NCBI RefSeq assembly: GCF_023278565.1
Contig: NC_064672.1
Location: 1,922,001-1,986,000 of the forward strand
Source: Colletotrichum lupini
Taxonomy: Eukaryota > Ascomycota > Sordariomycetes > Glomerellales > Glomerellaceae
Direction of reading: 5' to 3'
Length of the DNA stretch: 64,000 nucleotides
A program made the translations under genes and the position numbers. Positions 32,785 through 43,124 of the stretch are shown piece after piece (within the stretch, counting starts at the first letter, position 1; the number at the start of each line of letters is the position of its first letter). Below the pieces are notes generated by a model that had not been told where the DNA came from, ran no database searches, and saw nothing but the letters and a program-made list of their open reading frames with translations.

Positions 32785-35180
32785 ATGCCTCGGACACTGC
32801 TTCTGTGTTTCATCCATGGCTTCAAAGTGAGTAGTCAACAACAGCAAGCCATCGATGCGCCGGCACAGCAAGCAGCTAACAAGTACAAATTTCACAAGGG
32901 GAACGAAGACACATTTCATGATTTTCCAGATGTGAGACTCCTTCAGCACCACGCGCCCATTTCTTCTGTACTGATGCTTGCGATGTAGGACCTGAAGCGA
33001 TCAGTCACGAAGCAACTCCCAGACCATCGCGTCGAGTCCATCGTGTACCCTCAGTATGAGACCAAAGGCGAGCTGGCGCAGGCCACCGAGGCGTTTCTCG
33101 CATGGTCAGTCTACTTACCACTCGCAGTAGTCATTACCCTGAAGCATGCTGACACCATGTAGGCTGAAGGAGAGGGTCATGGATGTAAGAAAGGCCAGCG
33201 TCGAGAAACCTTGGCCACCCAAGGACAGAGAAGTCGGAGTCGTTCTCGTCGCTCATTCTATGGGGTAGGCAGTCTCGCAAATCTGCACGCTCAAGTGATC
33301 CAAGCCTAACACACCTTAGAGGATTCGTCGCCGCAGATTCGCTCTTCCTAGCCATCAACGAGCGGGCACAGTCCAACCCGTCAGAAGATGACCCGATCTT
33401 CCCCCTCATCCAGGGCATCCTCACCTTCGACACTCCCTACAACGGCCTCGCCCGTTCCATGTTCGTCTACGGCGGCTTCTCAAACTATCAAAAAGTCAGC
33501 AGCGTCTTCAACGTCATGACGGCCCTCTCAGCCGCCGCACCCTCCACCCTCGCTCGCCTAGGAACCCGCCGCGCCGCAACCTCGGCCGTGACGACTACAG
33601 CCACCCGCAACCCAGGCTGGAAGACGTGGCAGCTCGTAGCCGTGAGGACAGGCACCGTGGGCGCCATCGCAGCAGGAGGCGTCGCCGCCTACGTCAACCG
33701 CGAGGCCATCATGAAGAGCCTCAAGGGCCTCAACAAGAACTCCGTCAAGGAAGGGTACCAGCAGAGCGTCGATGCTCTCGGCCAGGGGCTGGCGTATATC
33801 AACCGCGGCAACGTCGGCCAATCCTTTGCCTGGCTCTCGGACCACTTCACTTTCGTTGGCGCGCTCATGAAGCAGAAAGAACTCAACCGCCGCCTCGAGC
33901 GGATGGGTGCGCTCAAGGGTGTCGGCATTCACGACTTTTATGCGTCGCTGGGCGAGAACGGGTACTGGCAGGGTGGCTACTTTGTCCCCGAGCGGACGTT
34001 CTGCGCCGTACCGGAGGAGAGTCATCCTGCTTCATCGCTCTTCTCGCGACAGGTTCTGCCAGAGGTTGACGACGAGGTGGCTGCGCATATGGCCATGTTC
34101 CAGCCTGCGAAGCACAAGGGGTACGAGAAGATGACAGAGAATGCGGCCGACTTGGTGATTGAGTGGTTCAAGAGCGAGGAGCCTGTTGTCGATGATGCCA
34201 AGTTCCGCGAGACGCCGCCCGAGGAGGTTGCGGAGGATGCCGAGGTTGAGGAAACGTTGGAGAAAGCTATTTCGAACACCGAAGCACCAGCAGAAAACTC
34301 GGACGACAAGATTGACGAAAAGTTCAACGAGAAGGAAGCGTCAAAGTCGACGGATGATGGAATACCCGACGAGTCACCGATTGACATCGCCGCCGCTGCT
34401 TCGCTCGTGCCGCTCCCCGCCGACGGCGAGGGAGATTTGGTGGGCGATATCAACCCGGAGAACATGACTAACGAGGAGAAGCGGACGTACATGCAGCATC
34501 TCTTCCGCATCGCGCAGTCAACAGGTACAGGCGTCAAGGGATGGCTTCCTGGTATGCCCAGTATGCCAGGTATGCCCAATATGCCGAACATGCCCAACAT
34601 GCCGAATATGCCCAAGGTTCCCACCTCGGTCTCATCCTTGGGCCAGGCATCGCTGCCGAGTGTCAACATTTTCAGAAAGGCAACGCCCTCGCAAGTGCCG
34701 GCTGACGGGGAGAAGCCAGAGACCGAGAAGGCGAACGAAGCCGTCGGGGGTGTCGCCAAGACGGGAGATGTTGCAAAGCCAGAGACGGCCGTCGCCGACA
34801 ACAAGAAGGAAGATCAAGAGACTGCAAGTGACGCTGTCGGCAACGAGACTGCTCAAGCGGCAGCAGCTGCTGGCCAACTCGAGTCTCAACCTGCCGAGCC
34901 CGCCGCTGACGACAGCAAGAAGAAGGGCTGGTCGCTGCCAAGCGTAAACATCTTCAGAAAGTCGGCGTCGTCCCAGGCGTCGGCTGCTGATTCGAAAGAG
35001 ACTGTTAAGAACGATAGCGACAAGAAGCCTGAAGCGGAGGTCGCTGGTGATGGACAGGTTGAGGGTCGGTCGGCCACAGAAGCTGAGGCAGCTGGCAGCG
35101 AGGTCGCACAAGCAGCGGCTGCGACCGGCCAGCTGGAGATGGCCGATGGCGGCGATGATGCAAAGAAGACGACGGCATGA
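32785..35180 (+). CDS. DUF676-like alpha/beta serine hydrolase with long repetitive acidic tail, 717 aa, five exons
   Basis: Model: 32785-32826, 32899-32931, 32989-33104, 33163-33264 and 33320-35180, in frame throughout. The N-terminal third is an alpha/beta hydrolase of the DUF676 (putative serine esterase/lipase) type: an early strand LLLCFIHGFKG with the HG oxyanion turn, then VGVVLVAHSMGG with probable nucleophile Ser96, then ILTFDTPYNGL after the elbow. A hydrophobic Ala-rich stretch (GTVGAIAAGGVAAYV) may be membrane-associated. From about residue 300 the protein is disordered and acidic, with a Met-Pro-Asn repeat and two copies of a module starting SLPSVNIFRK and ending near AAAAxGQLE. 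The substrate is unknown; lipid or ester hydrolysis is inferred only from the family. Confidence 0.8.
34552..34614 (+). repeat. 9-bp coding repeat (Met-Pro-Asn/Ser/Gly)
   Basis: Seven to eight copies of an ATGCC(C/G)AA(T/C)-like unit encode tandem M-P-x triplets in the tail of the DUF676-like protein. Such arrays vary readily in copy number without shifting frame. Confidence 0.8.
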
Positions 35181-35511
35181 GGCCGAGCGACGTGAGAATC
35201 ACAGGGATCTGTCATGTTTGGAAAACTACGAGCGCGGATTGATTGCATCGGAACCTTAGTACCTAGTTAGTTGAATCAGCAATATGAAAATAATAGCTAA
35301 AAGATTACCCTTTTCTTCAATGATGAGCATCCGGTGTGGCACGGAGGTGGCTTGTCGGGCCTTGACTCCAACAAAAACTGTCAAAAGCCTAAATCGCGGG
35401 TGGCTGAACTTTCAAAGGAATTTGCTCAACGACATCTGGAATTGCTCCAAAAACATCAAAAATAATAGAATTGGCATCGTGAAATGAATTGCGTCGAACA
35501 GCAAAAGGAAA
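35181..35511. other. Intergenic, 331 bp
   Basis: Between the DUF676-like gene and tRNA-Val. AAAA at 35503-35506 reads as TTTT on the minus strand a few bases beyond the tRNA 3' end and is the likely Pol III terminator. Nothing else seen. Confidence 0.55.
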
Positions 35512-35585
35512 TGATTTCGCCCGGACTTGAACCGGAGACCTTCAGTGTGTTAGACTGACGTGATAACCAACTACACCACGAAACC
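35512..35585 (-). tRNA. tRNA-Val (anticodon AAC)
   Basis: A 74-nt cloverleaf on the minus strand without intron. The acceptor stem GGTTTCG pairs with CGAAATC (one G-U) and is followed by discriminator A. The anticodon arm is TCAGT-CTAACAC-ACTGA, giving anticodon AAC (valine, GUU/GUC after inosine modification). The T arm contains GGTTCAAGTCC, which is also the internal B box; the A box is TGGTGTAGTTGG. A T-run 5-9 nt past the end fits Pol III termination. Confidence 0.95.
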
Positions 35586-37743
35586 GAAGTTGTTGACAGT
35601 CTACAGTGCCAAAACTCCTCTTGAAGGTAGCAAGCTGGAAGCCAGTGAGGAACCAAGTTTCTCCCTCGATAACGCGCTTTTCAAATCTCTGACTTTGCTG
35701 TAAATCACTTTTAGGCCTAAGGTCTCTATACTTGTCGACATGTCGTTTGCGGAACTAACGTAGCTATGACTTGGGCTATGCCTATTCATTTTGGTACCCA
35801 ATACCACCCGTTGACTTTTGTCCTGGGTATACAACGTCGTGGACAACGGACCAGAGTCTATTCAGGGGAGAACGCAATGTATATGAAGAATGCGGGAGAT
35901 TGGAGAACTTTTGATAATCGACCATCGAATAGGTCTCGTAGTTCTCACCTGGGCTCAAGAATAGCTTCTTGCACATGTGCCTCGAAGACCTCGTTTCTCG
36001 GTCCAATATCCCGGCTAGATCTACCTTTCTTCACCGCAAGCAAAACATGTGGTAGGTTATAATCGTCTTGATAGATTTGATGTACAACTTCAAGGCGCAT
36101 GTAAACCTCGAAAATCAGCCGCGATTCGCCTCGCTCCTATGTGACTAGGCCAGCTCCGAGCGGTCCGCCGTATTTAAATCACTGTCCATGGGTCTAGGGT
36201 ATAAAGACGCGATTTCTTATCATCGTATCCTTGCCTTACCCTGCAAAGATTAAGGTGTCATCCCGAAAGCCGAAGGCGCGGCATGGGCGGGCGGGTCAAA
36301 CCGATCGTGATGGCAGTGCATGGTTAGTTGGCTACATGCAGCGAGTCTTGGTGGCCGGGCTTCGGTGAACATGAATTAATGACAATGGAACAGCTATCAT
36401 TGATCTTGAAGCTGTCTTCAGATATCGACAACATGGTTCTACATGTCGTGATTTGACTTAAACCGCCTGTGCTGCGACCGATGTAGCAGAGGCCGTGGAG
36501 GAGGCATGTGATGGAGATGAGGTGATGAACTTCTTTCACAGCTGCAGAACCTGATCACCTCTTCGAAATTGAACATTTCGTCTTTGATAAGAAGTGGTCT
36601 CAAGAGATGGATCTAACGAGCTAGATACAAGCCTACATCACGAAACTTCGTGCAGCCTCCGCGCAATTCATGACGATTTCGGTGGCATTCCGGCCCCATG
36701 TCTCTTTCCGGCAGTCTGGTACGTTCCTGCGTCCATGTCCCTGTAACCGTCAGGTCGCGAATCTTGCTGCGGCTTGGTTAGTCGTTCGTTGCTGCGATTG
36801 CGAAGGGGAATATGCTCTAGAAAACGTTGACAGCGGCCCCAATTACTCCATTCGACATGAGATGACAATATTGCGTGCTCGAGGTTGCAATAAGGCTTAA
36901 TAACCTTAGCTTCCTCCCACAACGAGCTCCCCCTGCATTCATCACCTTACGAATATGCATATCCCAAAGTCTAATCTCGCTTCTTCAACCTCTTTCACCA
37001 TCAAGCACCAGAAGCCGTTTACCCCGCATCCTTCTCGGCTCTTCCCCATTGGATCGCAGTTGGAAATCCTTGGGCAAAAGTCTTGAAATTCTTCGGTCTC
37101 TCGGTGGAACATGTGCGGGACCTGCATCCCGGCCCAATTGCCCCGTCTGGGAGGTGACAAAGTGCCCCTGGACACCTCAAAGTTGGACCCTTTCCCCGGT
37201 TCCTTTCCTCCGCCATCGGTGCAATTGCACCGAGGTTGAGAGCTTCCCCTTCCATTTTGCAGCTCTTTGAAGCTAGATCGGCACAGAGCTTCATATGGCT
37301 CTTTTATTCTCTTGCAGGTACGACGCTCCGCGACCCAAGTCAAGAGAAAGAGGGGACTCCCTTGGCCTCATCTAACCTGCAGATCTAGCGGCCACCAGCA
37401 GCGTAGCATCCCCCTCGATTGCGGGCGACTCCCCGAGAAAGATGGAGCGAACGGATGGCATCATGCGCGCTGAGATCGCGTCGGGCCAAGCCTGAAGGCA
37501 TTCATCCGTCCACTCCCACGACTCAGGATCATCGCGTCGGATGATGCCATCCACAGGCTGTGCTGCGAGCCAAGACTCGGCGGATCGCGCGGTCGACTTG
37601 ATGAGAATTGCTTTCGCTTTCCGTTGCACCGAAGATGTCTTGGGCTCTTATTAGAGCATCACCGTCGCCGCCTTTCTTTTCGTAGCTGTTGTAAAGGTGC
37701 ACGGTCAGACGTCTTAAGTTCCTCACTCTTTGTTCTTCCAAGA
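35586..37743. other. Intergenic, 2.16 kb
   Basis: This long gap lies between the tRNA and the PL26-like gene. Several open frames of 70-133 codons exist on both strands (for example minus 36942-37343 and minus 37372-37629), but none shows family resemblance or convincing splice structure. The part just before 37744 must hold the lyase promoter. Confidence 0.45.
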
Positions 37744-40509
37744 ATGTCTCGGCTCGCTCTTGGTCTCGTTGCCCTCGCCGGCCTCATGGGCCCGGCCAGC
37801 GCGCAACGCTTCGACAACAGCACCAGCGATAGCGCCACCGTCAAATGGCTCGGCAGCACTCCCTCTTACACCGCCGGTACGACATTCGGCCTGCCCTGGG
37901 CCCGCAGCAAGTACTTCCCCAACTCGACCGAGTTCTCCCTCTCAGGCGGCGGTTTGCTGCAGACCTGGGTGACGGCATACTGGTCTGACGGCTCCATCAA
38001 ATGGACCGGCCACGCGATTCCCGAATCCGACACGATCCTGGACGAGTACACAGTCAGCGCATCTTCGTCGTCCAACTCGACGACGCGCTTCTCTCGTGCC
38101 AGACGGCAGCAGTCTAGCGGCCTGACCGTCACCGACTCATCTGATGCCGTTAGTGTCGATACTGGCAAGCTTGCCATCACGTTCCCCAAATCGGGTAATG
38201 TCGTCGTTGGCGAGATTAAGACTGCATCTGGCAAGACTATCGGCCAGAACGGAAAGCTGGTGCTGCACTCTCAGTCCGGCGTGGAGGACCAGGCGGAGTT
38301 GAAGGGCCAATCTGCCATAAACTACTTCAACTTCGAGAGCAACATCGAAGAGGTCACTGTCAGCAAGGACAACACTGCTCGTGCTCTCGTCACCGTCCGT
38401 GGCAAGCACTCCGGCGACGGTAGCCACGAAGACTGGCTTCCCTTCATCCTCCGCTTTTACCTCTACCACAACTCCGAGGCCGTTCGCATCGTACACACTG
38501 TCATCTACGACGGCAACGCCGAGGAAGACTTCATCTCTGGACTTGGCATCCGCTTCGAGGTTCCCCTCGAGGGCGAGGAACAGTACAACCGTCACGTCAG
38601 AATCTCCGGCATCGACGGAGGTCTCCTGAGTGAAGCCGTGCAGGGCATCACCGGTCTCCGCAGAGACCCCGGCGTCGACATCCGCAACGATCAATTCGAG
38701 GGCGTGGAGCTCGCCGATCCTGCTACATGGGACCAGAGAGTCACAACCAGACTCAAGTGGATCCCTACTTGGAGCGACTTCAGCTTGACCCAGCTCTCTC
38801 CTGATGGCTTCACGTTGAAGAAGCGCACCAAGGCTGGTCAGAGTTGGGTCAACATCCCCGGCGGCACTCGCTCGGGCGGTCTGGCGTACCTCGGCGGTGC
38901 CACCAAAGGTGGTCTCGCTATTGGCCTGCGCAACTTCTGGAAGCGTTACCCGACCGGCATCGACATCACCAACGCTGCTACGGATAAGGGCGAGATTACA
39001 ATCTGGATCTACAGTCCCTCGGCACCCGCTCTGGATATCCGCCCCTACCACGACGGTCTCGGCCAGGAGACCTACGCAGAGCAGCTCGATGCTCTCGAAA
39101 TCACGTACGAAGACTACGAGCCCGGCTTCAACAACCCTTACGGCGTCGCCCGAACCAACGAAATCTTCCTCTACGGCTTCGACCAGACCCCCAACCGTAC
39201 GCTCCTCGCCGACTTGACCGACCACACCAACAACCCTCCCGTCCTCTTCGGCGAACCCGAATATCTCGCCGAAACCAAGGCTATTGGTAACTACTGGGCA
39301 CCTCCGGCCGAGTCACCCTCAGGCCTCGCCGCCGACATCGAGAAGCACCTCGACTTTCTCTTCAAATTCTACGAAGGTCAGGTCGAGCAGCGCAAGTGGT
39401 ACGGCTTCTGGGACCACGGCGACTTCATCCACGCCTACGACACGGACAGGCACCAGTGGCGCTATGATATCGGCGGCTACGCCTGGGATAACTCGGAGCT
39501 CTCCCCCGACCTCTTCTTCTGGAACTACTTCCTCCGTACCGGTCGCGAAGACGTCTTCCGCTTCGCCGAGGCCCAAGTTCGCCACACCGGCGAAGTCGAT
39601 GTCTACCATCTCGGAAAGTACAAGGGTCTTGGAACCCGCCACGGCGTCCAGCACTGGGGCGATAGCGCCAAGCAGGCACGTATCTCGACGCCGCAGTACC
39701 GCAAGGTCTTCTTCTTCGTCACGGGCGGCGACGAGCGCACCGGCGAGCTGATTGAGGAGATCCTCGACACGGATAAGACCTACGGCGTCCTCGACCCCAA
39801 CCGCAAGGTCCGCACTGACGGCTGGGTCCCGACTCCCAACTCCTCTGTCGCCGTTGGTCTTGGCACGGATTGGTCCTCGCTTGCTGCCTCATGGCTTCTT
39901 GAGTGGGAGCGCCGCGGCTCCCGCTGGGAAGAGGCTCGCACGAAGCTCACCAACACCGCCGCCAGCATCGCCAAGCTCAAGAACGGCTTCGTCACAGGCT
40001 CTGGCCTCTACAACCTCGCCGACGGCACCCTCGGACCCCCGCCCGCGGACCCCAACAACAACGGCACCGTCGCCGTGTCCCATCTGTCTGCCGTCTTCGG
40101 ACTCATGGAAGTCGTCGCCGAGTTCATTGAGCATGCTGGCGACGATGTCCCTGCAGGTTTCGAACAGGCGTGGTACGACTACAGCTACTACTACAGTGCC
40201 AGCGCCGCCGAGCAGACGGCGCGGTACGGCAAGGGATTCGGTAACACGAGTCTCAAGCAGGGTCACTCTCGTCTCACTGCGTACGCTGCCCACCGCACGA
40301 ACAACGCGACTCTCGCGGCTCGTGCTTGGAATGAGTTCTTCAACACTGATGGGTTGAAACAAACTGCTCCTTGGAGTACTGTGCACTTTAACGGCAGTGA
40401 TGTGTTGGCGCCTATCGATGAGGCATCGTGGATTTCTACGAACGATGCTGCCTTATATGGGCTGGCAGCCATTATCGACTTGGCTCTTGTCGGCGAATAC
40501 CTTCAGTGA
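37744..40509 (+). CDS. Secreted PL26-like rhamnogalacturonan exolyase, 921 aa
   Basis: An intronless gene. Start chosen at the ATG at 37744, which opens a clear signal peptide (MSRLALGLVALAGLMGPASA, cleavage about residue 20); the frame extends upstream without a usable ATG. The sequence resembles the PcRGLX family (polysaccharide lyase 26; many relatives are annotated 'Tat pathway signal sequence domain protein'). It has an N-terminal beta-rich domain with the W-L-G-x-x-P...G-x-x-F-G-x-P-W opening (residues 34-53 region), a middle domain, and a C-terminal alpha/alpha-barrel part rich in W/Y/H (GFWDHGDFIHAYD, then YAWDNSELSPDLFFWNYFLRTGR and GTRHGVQHWGD). The known family member removes unsaturated disaccharides from rhamnogalacturonan I by beta-elimination. 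The activity here is inferred from overall resemblance. Confidence 0.75.
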   Translation: MSRLALGLVALAGLMGPASAQRFDNSTSDSATVKWLGSTPSYTAGTTFGLPWARSKYFPNSTEFSLSGGGLLQTWVTAYWSDGSIKWTGHAIPESDTILDEYTVSASSSSNSTTRFSRARRQQSSGLTVTDSSDAVSVDTGKLAITFPKSGNVVVGEIKTASGKTIGQNGKLVLHSQSGVEDQAELKGQSAINYFNFESNIEEVTVSKDNTARALVTVRGKHSGDGSHEDWLPFILRFYLYHNSEAVRIVHTVIYDGNAEEDFISGLGIRFEVPLEGEEQYNRHVRISGIDGGLLSEAVQGITGLRRDPGVDIRNDQFEGVELADPATWDQRVTTRLKWIPTWSDFSLTQLSPDGFTLKKRTKAGQSWVNIPGGTRSGGLAYLGGATKGGLAIGLRNFWKRYPTGIDITNAATDKGEITIWIYSPSAPALDIRPYHDGLGQETYAEQLDALEITYEDYEPGFNNPYGVARTNEIFLYGFDQTPNRTLLADLTDHTNNPPVLFGEPEYLAETKAIGNYWAPPAESPSGLAADIEKHLDFLFKFYEGQVEQRKWYGFWDHGDFIHAYDTDRHQWRYDIGGYAWDNSELSPDLFFWNYFLRTGREDVFRFAEAQVRHTGEVDVYHLGKYKGLGTRHGVQHWGDSAKQARISTPQYRKVFFFVTGGDERTGELIEEILDTDKTYGVLDPNRKVRTDGWVPTPNSSVAVGLGTDWSSLAASWLLEWERRGSRWEEARTKLTNTAASIAKLKNGFVTGSGLYNLADGTLGPPPADPNNNGTVAVSHLSAVFGLMEVVAEFIEHAGDDVPAGFEQAWYDYSYYYSASAAEQTARYGKGFGNTSLKQGHSRLTAYAAHRTNNATLAARAWNEFFNTDGLKQTAPWSTVHFNGSDVLAPIDEASWISTNDAALYGLAAIIDLALVGEYLQ

Positions 40510-40815
40510 AGTATTTGAGACGTTCATTCCCATCGCTCGGGACATTCTTCTTAGTATAATTCTTCGGGCACTCAGACGTTGCCCAACACTGTAACTACAA
40601 GCAACGAACTACATGTATCTATTCGCAACTTTTCGTGTATATATTCTTTTTCGTTCTGGCAAACTTGACCCCAAGATATTGCATGTAATCAGGGTGCCGT
40701 GTGCCGTCTAGCGACCAGTGTGTCCGGTCGCTTAAATGTGAATGTCTCAATCATTGTGACCGAGTTCCAACATTTCGCCATTGGACTTGTACAAGAATTG
40801 CCACCCAAAACAATA
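40510..40815. other. Intergenic, 306 bp
   Basis: 3' region of the lyase gene; no feature recognised. Confidence 0.4.
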
Positions 40816-41184
40816 TCATCTGTTTAGTCCGGCGGTACTGAGTTCCATTTTGACCATATTATAAGATAAACGAAGAAATGCTTCCACTTGTCGACCCAGG
40901 GGGACTCCTCGTATGACAAGAAAAAGTGTTGAGTTTGCAGCGTTCCAGCCGCAAAGGGGGAGAAGCAGTAAATTCACCCAGAGCAGTGTTAACCTGAGCA
41001 TAATTCTTGCAAAGTTGAACAGCCCAATGGTGTGTCTGTTGGAACTAAATTGATGATGATGATAATACTCATTTCTCGAGGCTGGCTGTACTCTCTCAGA
41101 GACGGCAACCAGTGTGGCCTCACTGTCCATTGTTTCTCTGGTATCTAGTGATGGCACGATCACAGACATGCTCTCGTGGTCCAT
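40816..41184 (-). CDS. Hypothetical small protein with one hydrophobic segment, 122 aa
   Basis: Open frame beginning MDHESMSVIVPSL and ending STAGLNR. A hydrophilic N-terminal half with a His-rich patch (EYYHHHQ) is followed by a hydrophobic stretch (IMLRLTLLWVNLLLLPLCGW) that could be one transmembrane helix, then a basic/amphipathic end. No family recognised, and codon use does not settle whether it is real. The frame is open upstream to 41301 from another ATG. It may be a chance ORF. Confidence 0.25.
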   Translation of the reverse strand: MDHESMSVIVPSLDTRETMDSEATLVAVSERVQPASRNEYYHHHQFSSNRHTIGLFNFARIMLRLTLLWVNLLLLPLCGWNAANSTLFLVIRGVPLGRQVEAFLRLSYNMVKMELSTAGLNR

Positions 41185-42512
41185 CGTGCGAAAGAGTGGG
41201 CTGGCTACTTCAGTTTCGATACTCAACCTTGAAACCGTCAGAGTAAGTAATGTACGATGCCAACATCGGGATGAATCTAAGCGTACATGTGGCTCCCTCA
41301 ACTGTTAGTTGGTGAGGCGTTCAAGTCGACGAAAAATAGCTGGAAGGATAGGCCAGGCCGAGCAAGAGTTGGGAGTGGATCTAGCTGGAGTTGAGGTATA
41401 TTTTTGAATCCCAAACTGTCGTGATGTTCATCCAGGTTGTTTCGTGCGGCTATTGGATGTTGCCGTCACCTGTTCTGGAATGGGTCGAAAAGAAAGAAGG
41501 CAGCATTTTATCCTTAAATCCTCAATACAAGTCGCCCGGTGAACCAATCACCCGGAACCCCTGGAGATCGATTTTCCAAACATAAAACATGCCAGGGATA
41601 ATGAGCAACAGGTGAAGGGCCACAGTACCTAGATGCAGCTCCTTGAAAGTGGCACAGCGTCGGGAAAGAGTCTCATATATGACATGGATTGCGCATGTCG
41701 ATCAAGATAAGTCCTGTTTCGGGGGCTTCACGTGTGACAAATCGATCACTTCTGGACTAATGTAGCACAACGAAAAGCAGCTGGTTTAGTTATCATCACA
41801 TGGGCAAGCTTGGTCACGAGGGTCATTTGGTAATCAGCCGATGACAGACCAAGACACTCTCGCTCCCAAGTACATACTAACAGTTTTGTCATCTACAAAC
41901 TCTGTAGACAACTACATCCCAATACTTCATTGAAACCGGATGCTCCGTATTTCAAATGATTGGTACTGCTTTGGGGCTTCAAGCTGTTGACAAAAGTAGA
42001 GTGATCATGGGGCGTTTTGTGATTCTTGGAGCGCTGCGCCGCTCAGGACAGAAGGTCTCATTGCTGGCCATTGGGGGGCGTCAGCATGTGGCTCAAGATT
42101 GTGTATTTTTGGAGCATGCTTTGGGTGCTCAAAATCTGCCACATTCACGATTGGCACGTTGACAGACCAAGTCAGGCAGTCATGCTTAGATTGAAAGTTT
42201 TCAGGAAAGACTGCAGCTACGTCGACTGTTATACCTCCATCCCCCACTTGAGTAAAGGTGCAAACACTGACGATACTCCGATGACAGTATGCCTCTAGGA
42301 CTGTCGCATGAAACGTTCTCATGCAGTACCTATCGGCACCTGGCGCCCCTCGTAGCATCATATGAGAATGATGAGATGCCGAGTCCAACAGTTACAGCAT
42401 GAAATACAGCCACAGCAGTTGCGAGGCTTCAGAAGGAGTAATTTGCCATATTACCGATATATGTCGCATGCTTGGATGAATTAGCATCCCTTGGATGTGG
42501 CCTCGTGATCCA
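41185..42512. other. Intergenic, 1.33 kb
   Basis: No convincing gene. Short frames on both strands around 42005-42388 overlap each other and show no family resemblance. Confidence 0.45.
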
Positions 42513-43124
42513 TCACTGCACGCCCCTTTCTCGTGGTTTGGCGTGCACTTCGCCTGCTTCAAGATTGAAGCGGCTGAACCAGAGTCAAATAGAATAGGTT
42601 AGTAGTCGCGTATGCTGTATTGTGTCAGGTAGGGAGACGTACCACAAGGGACATGTGTAAGAGTGCTTGAGGAGCCAAAGCTCGATGCAGGCCGAACAGA
42701 AGACATGGCCGCACGGCAACTGGCCGACAACGCTTCCAGCGACAAAGTCATCCAGGCAAACAGGACACGTCTTGGCCTCAGCGACCTTTGCCAACGACTC
42801 GAGCTTTCCCCGAGTCAGCTTTGCCATACGGGCTCTTCCCGGTAGCCGGGGCAAGCTATAGGAGCTCAAAGTCGAGGCATCAGGGGAATCATGTCGACTG
42901 CGGTGATTGCCCGCTGTTGTAAGATGCAGAGAAGGAGGCGGCGGAGGCGGCGGAGCATGCCTCAACTTCCTGATCTTCTTCCATCCGAAGAGGTAGAGTA
43001 CGAGGCCAACTAGGAGTGCGAAAGCGACACAGAGTGCTGCTGCGACAGCACCTGGCTGCTTCTCGGGCACCCAGGTGGTTGAGGCATCTGTGACAGCGGC
43101 ATCTGGAATGCTTGTCGGGCTCAT
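42513..43124 (-). CDS. Membrane-anchored C3HC4 RING-finger protein (probable E3 ubiquitin ligase), 180 aa, two exons
   Basis: Model: 43124-42643 and 42573-42513; the intron has CTAAC and splits the last zinc-binding Cys codon. A short N-terminus is followed by one transmembrane helix (about 25-47, AAALCVAFALLVGLVLYLFGW), a basic stop-transfer patch, a run of seven prolines, and a C-terminal RING domain with ligands C120, C123, C138, H140, C143, C146, C158 and C161. The pattern C-x-H-x2-C makes it the C3HC4 (HC) class, although the architecture resembles membrane RING-H2 (ATL-like) ligases. It would recruit a ubiquitin-conjugating enzyme to a membrane; the target is unknown. Without the second exon the RING would lack its eighth ligand and read Trp instead, which supports the splice. 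Confidence 0.85.

Noticed and set aside
36942..37343. 133-codon open frame on the minus strand
   Set aside because: No family resemblance, overlapping frames on the other strand, Cys/Arg/Gly-rich composition typical of chance frames.
37372..37741. Two overlapping minus-strand frames upstream of the lyase gene
   Set aside because: They could be joined only by ad hoc splicing, and they occupy the probable promoter; no recognisable domain.
37624..37743. 40-residue N-terminal extension of the PL26-like protein
   Set aside because: No ATG in the extension, and the ATG at 37744 begins a textbook signal peptide.
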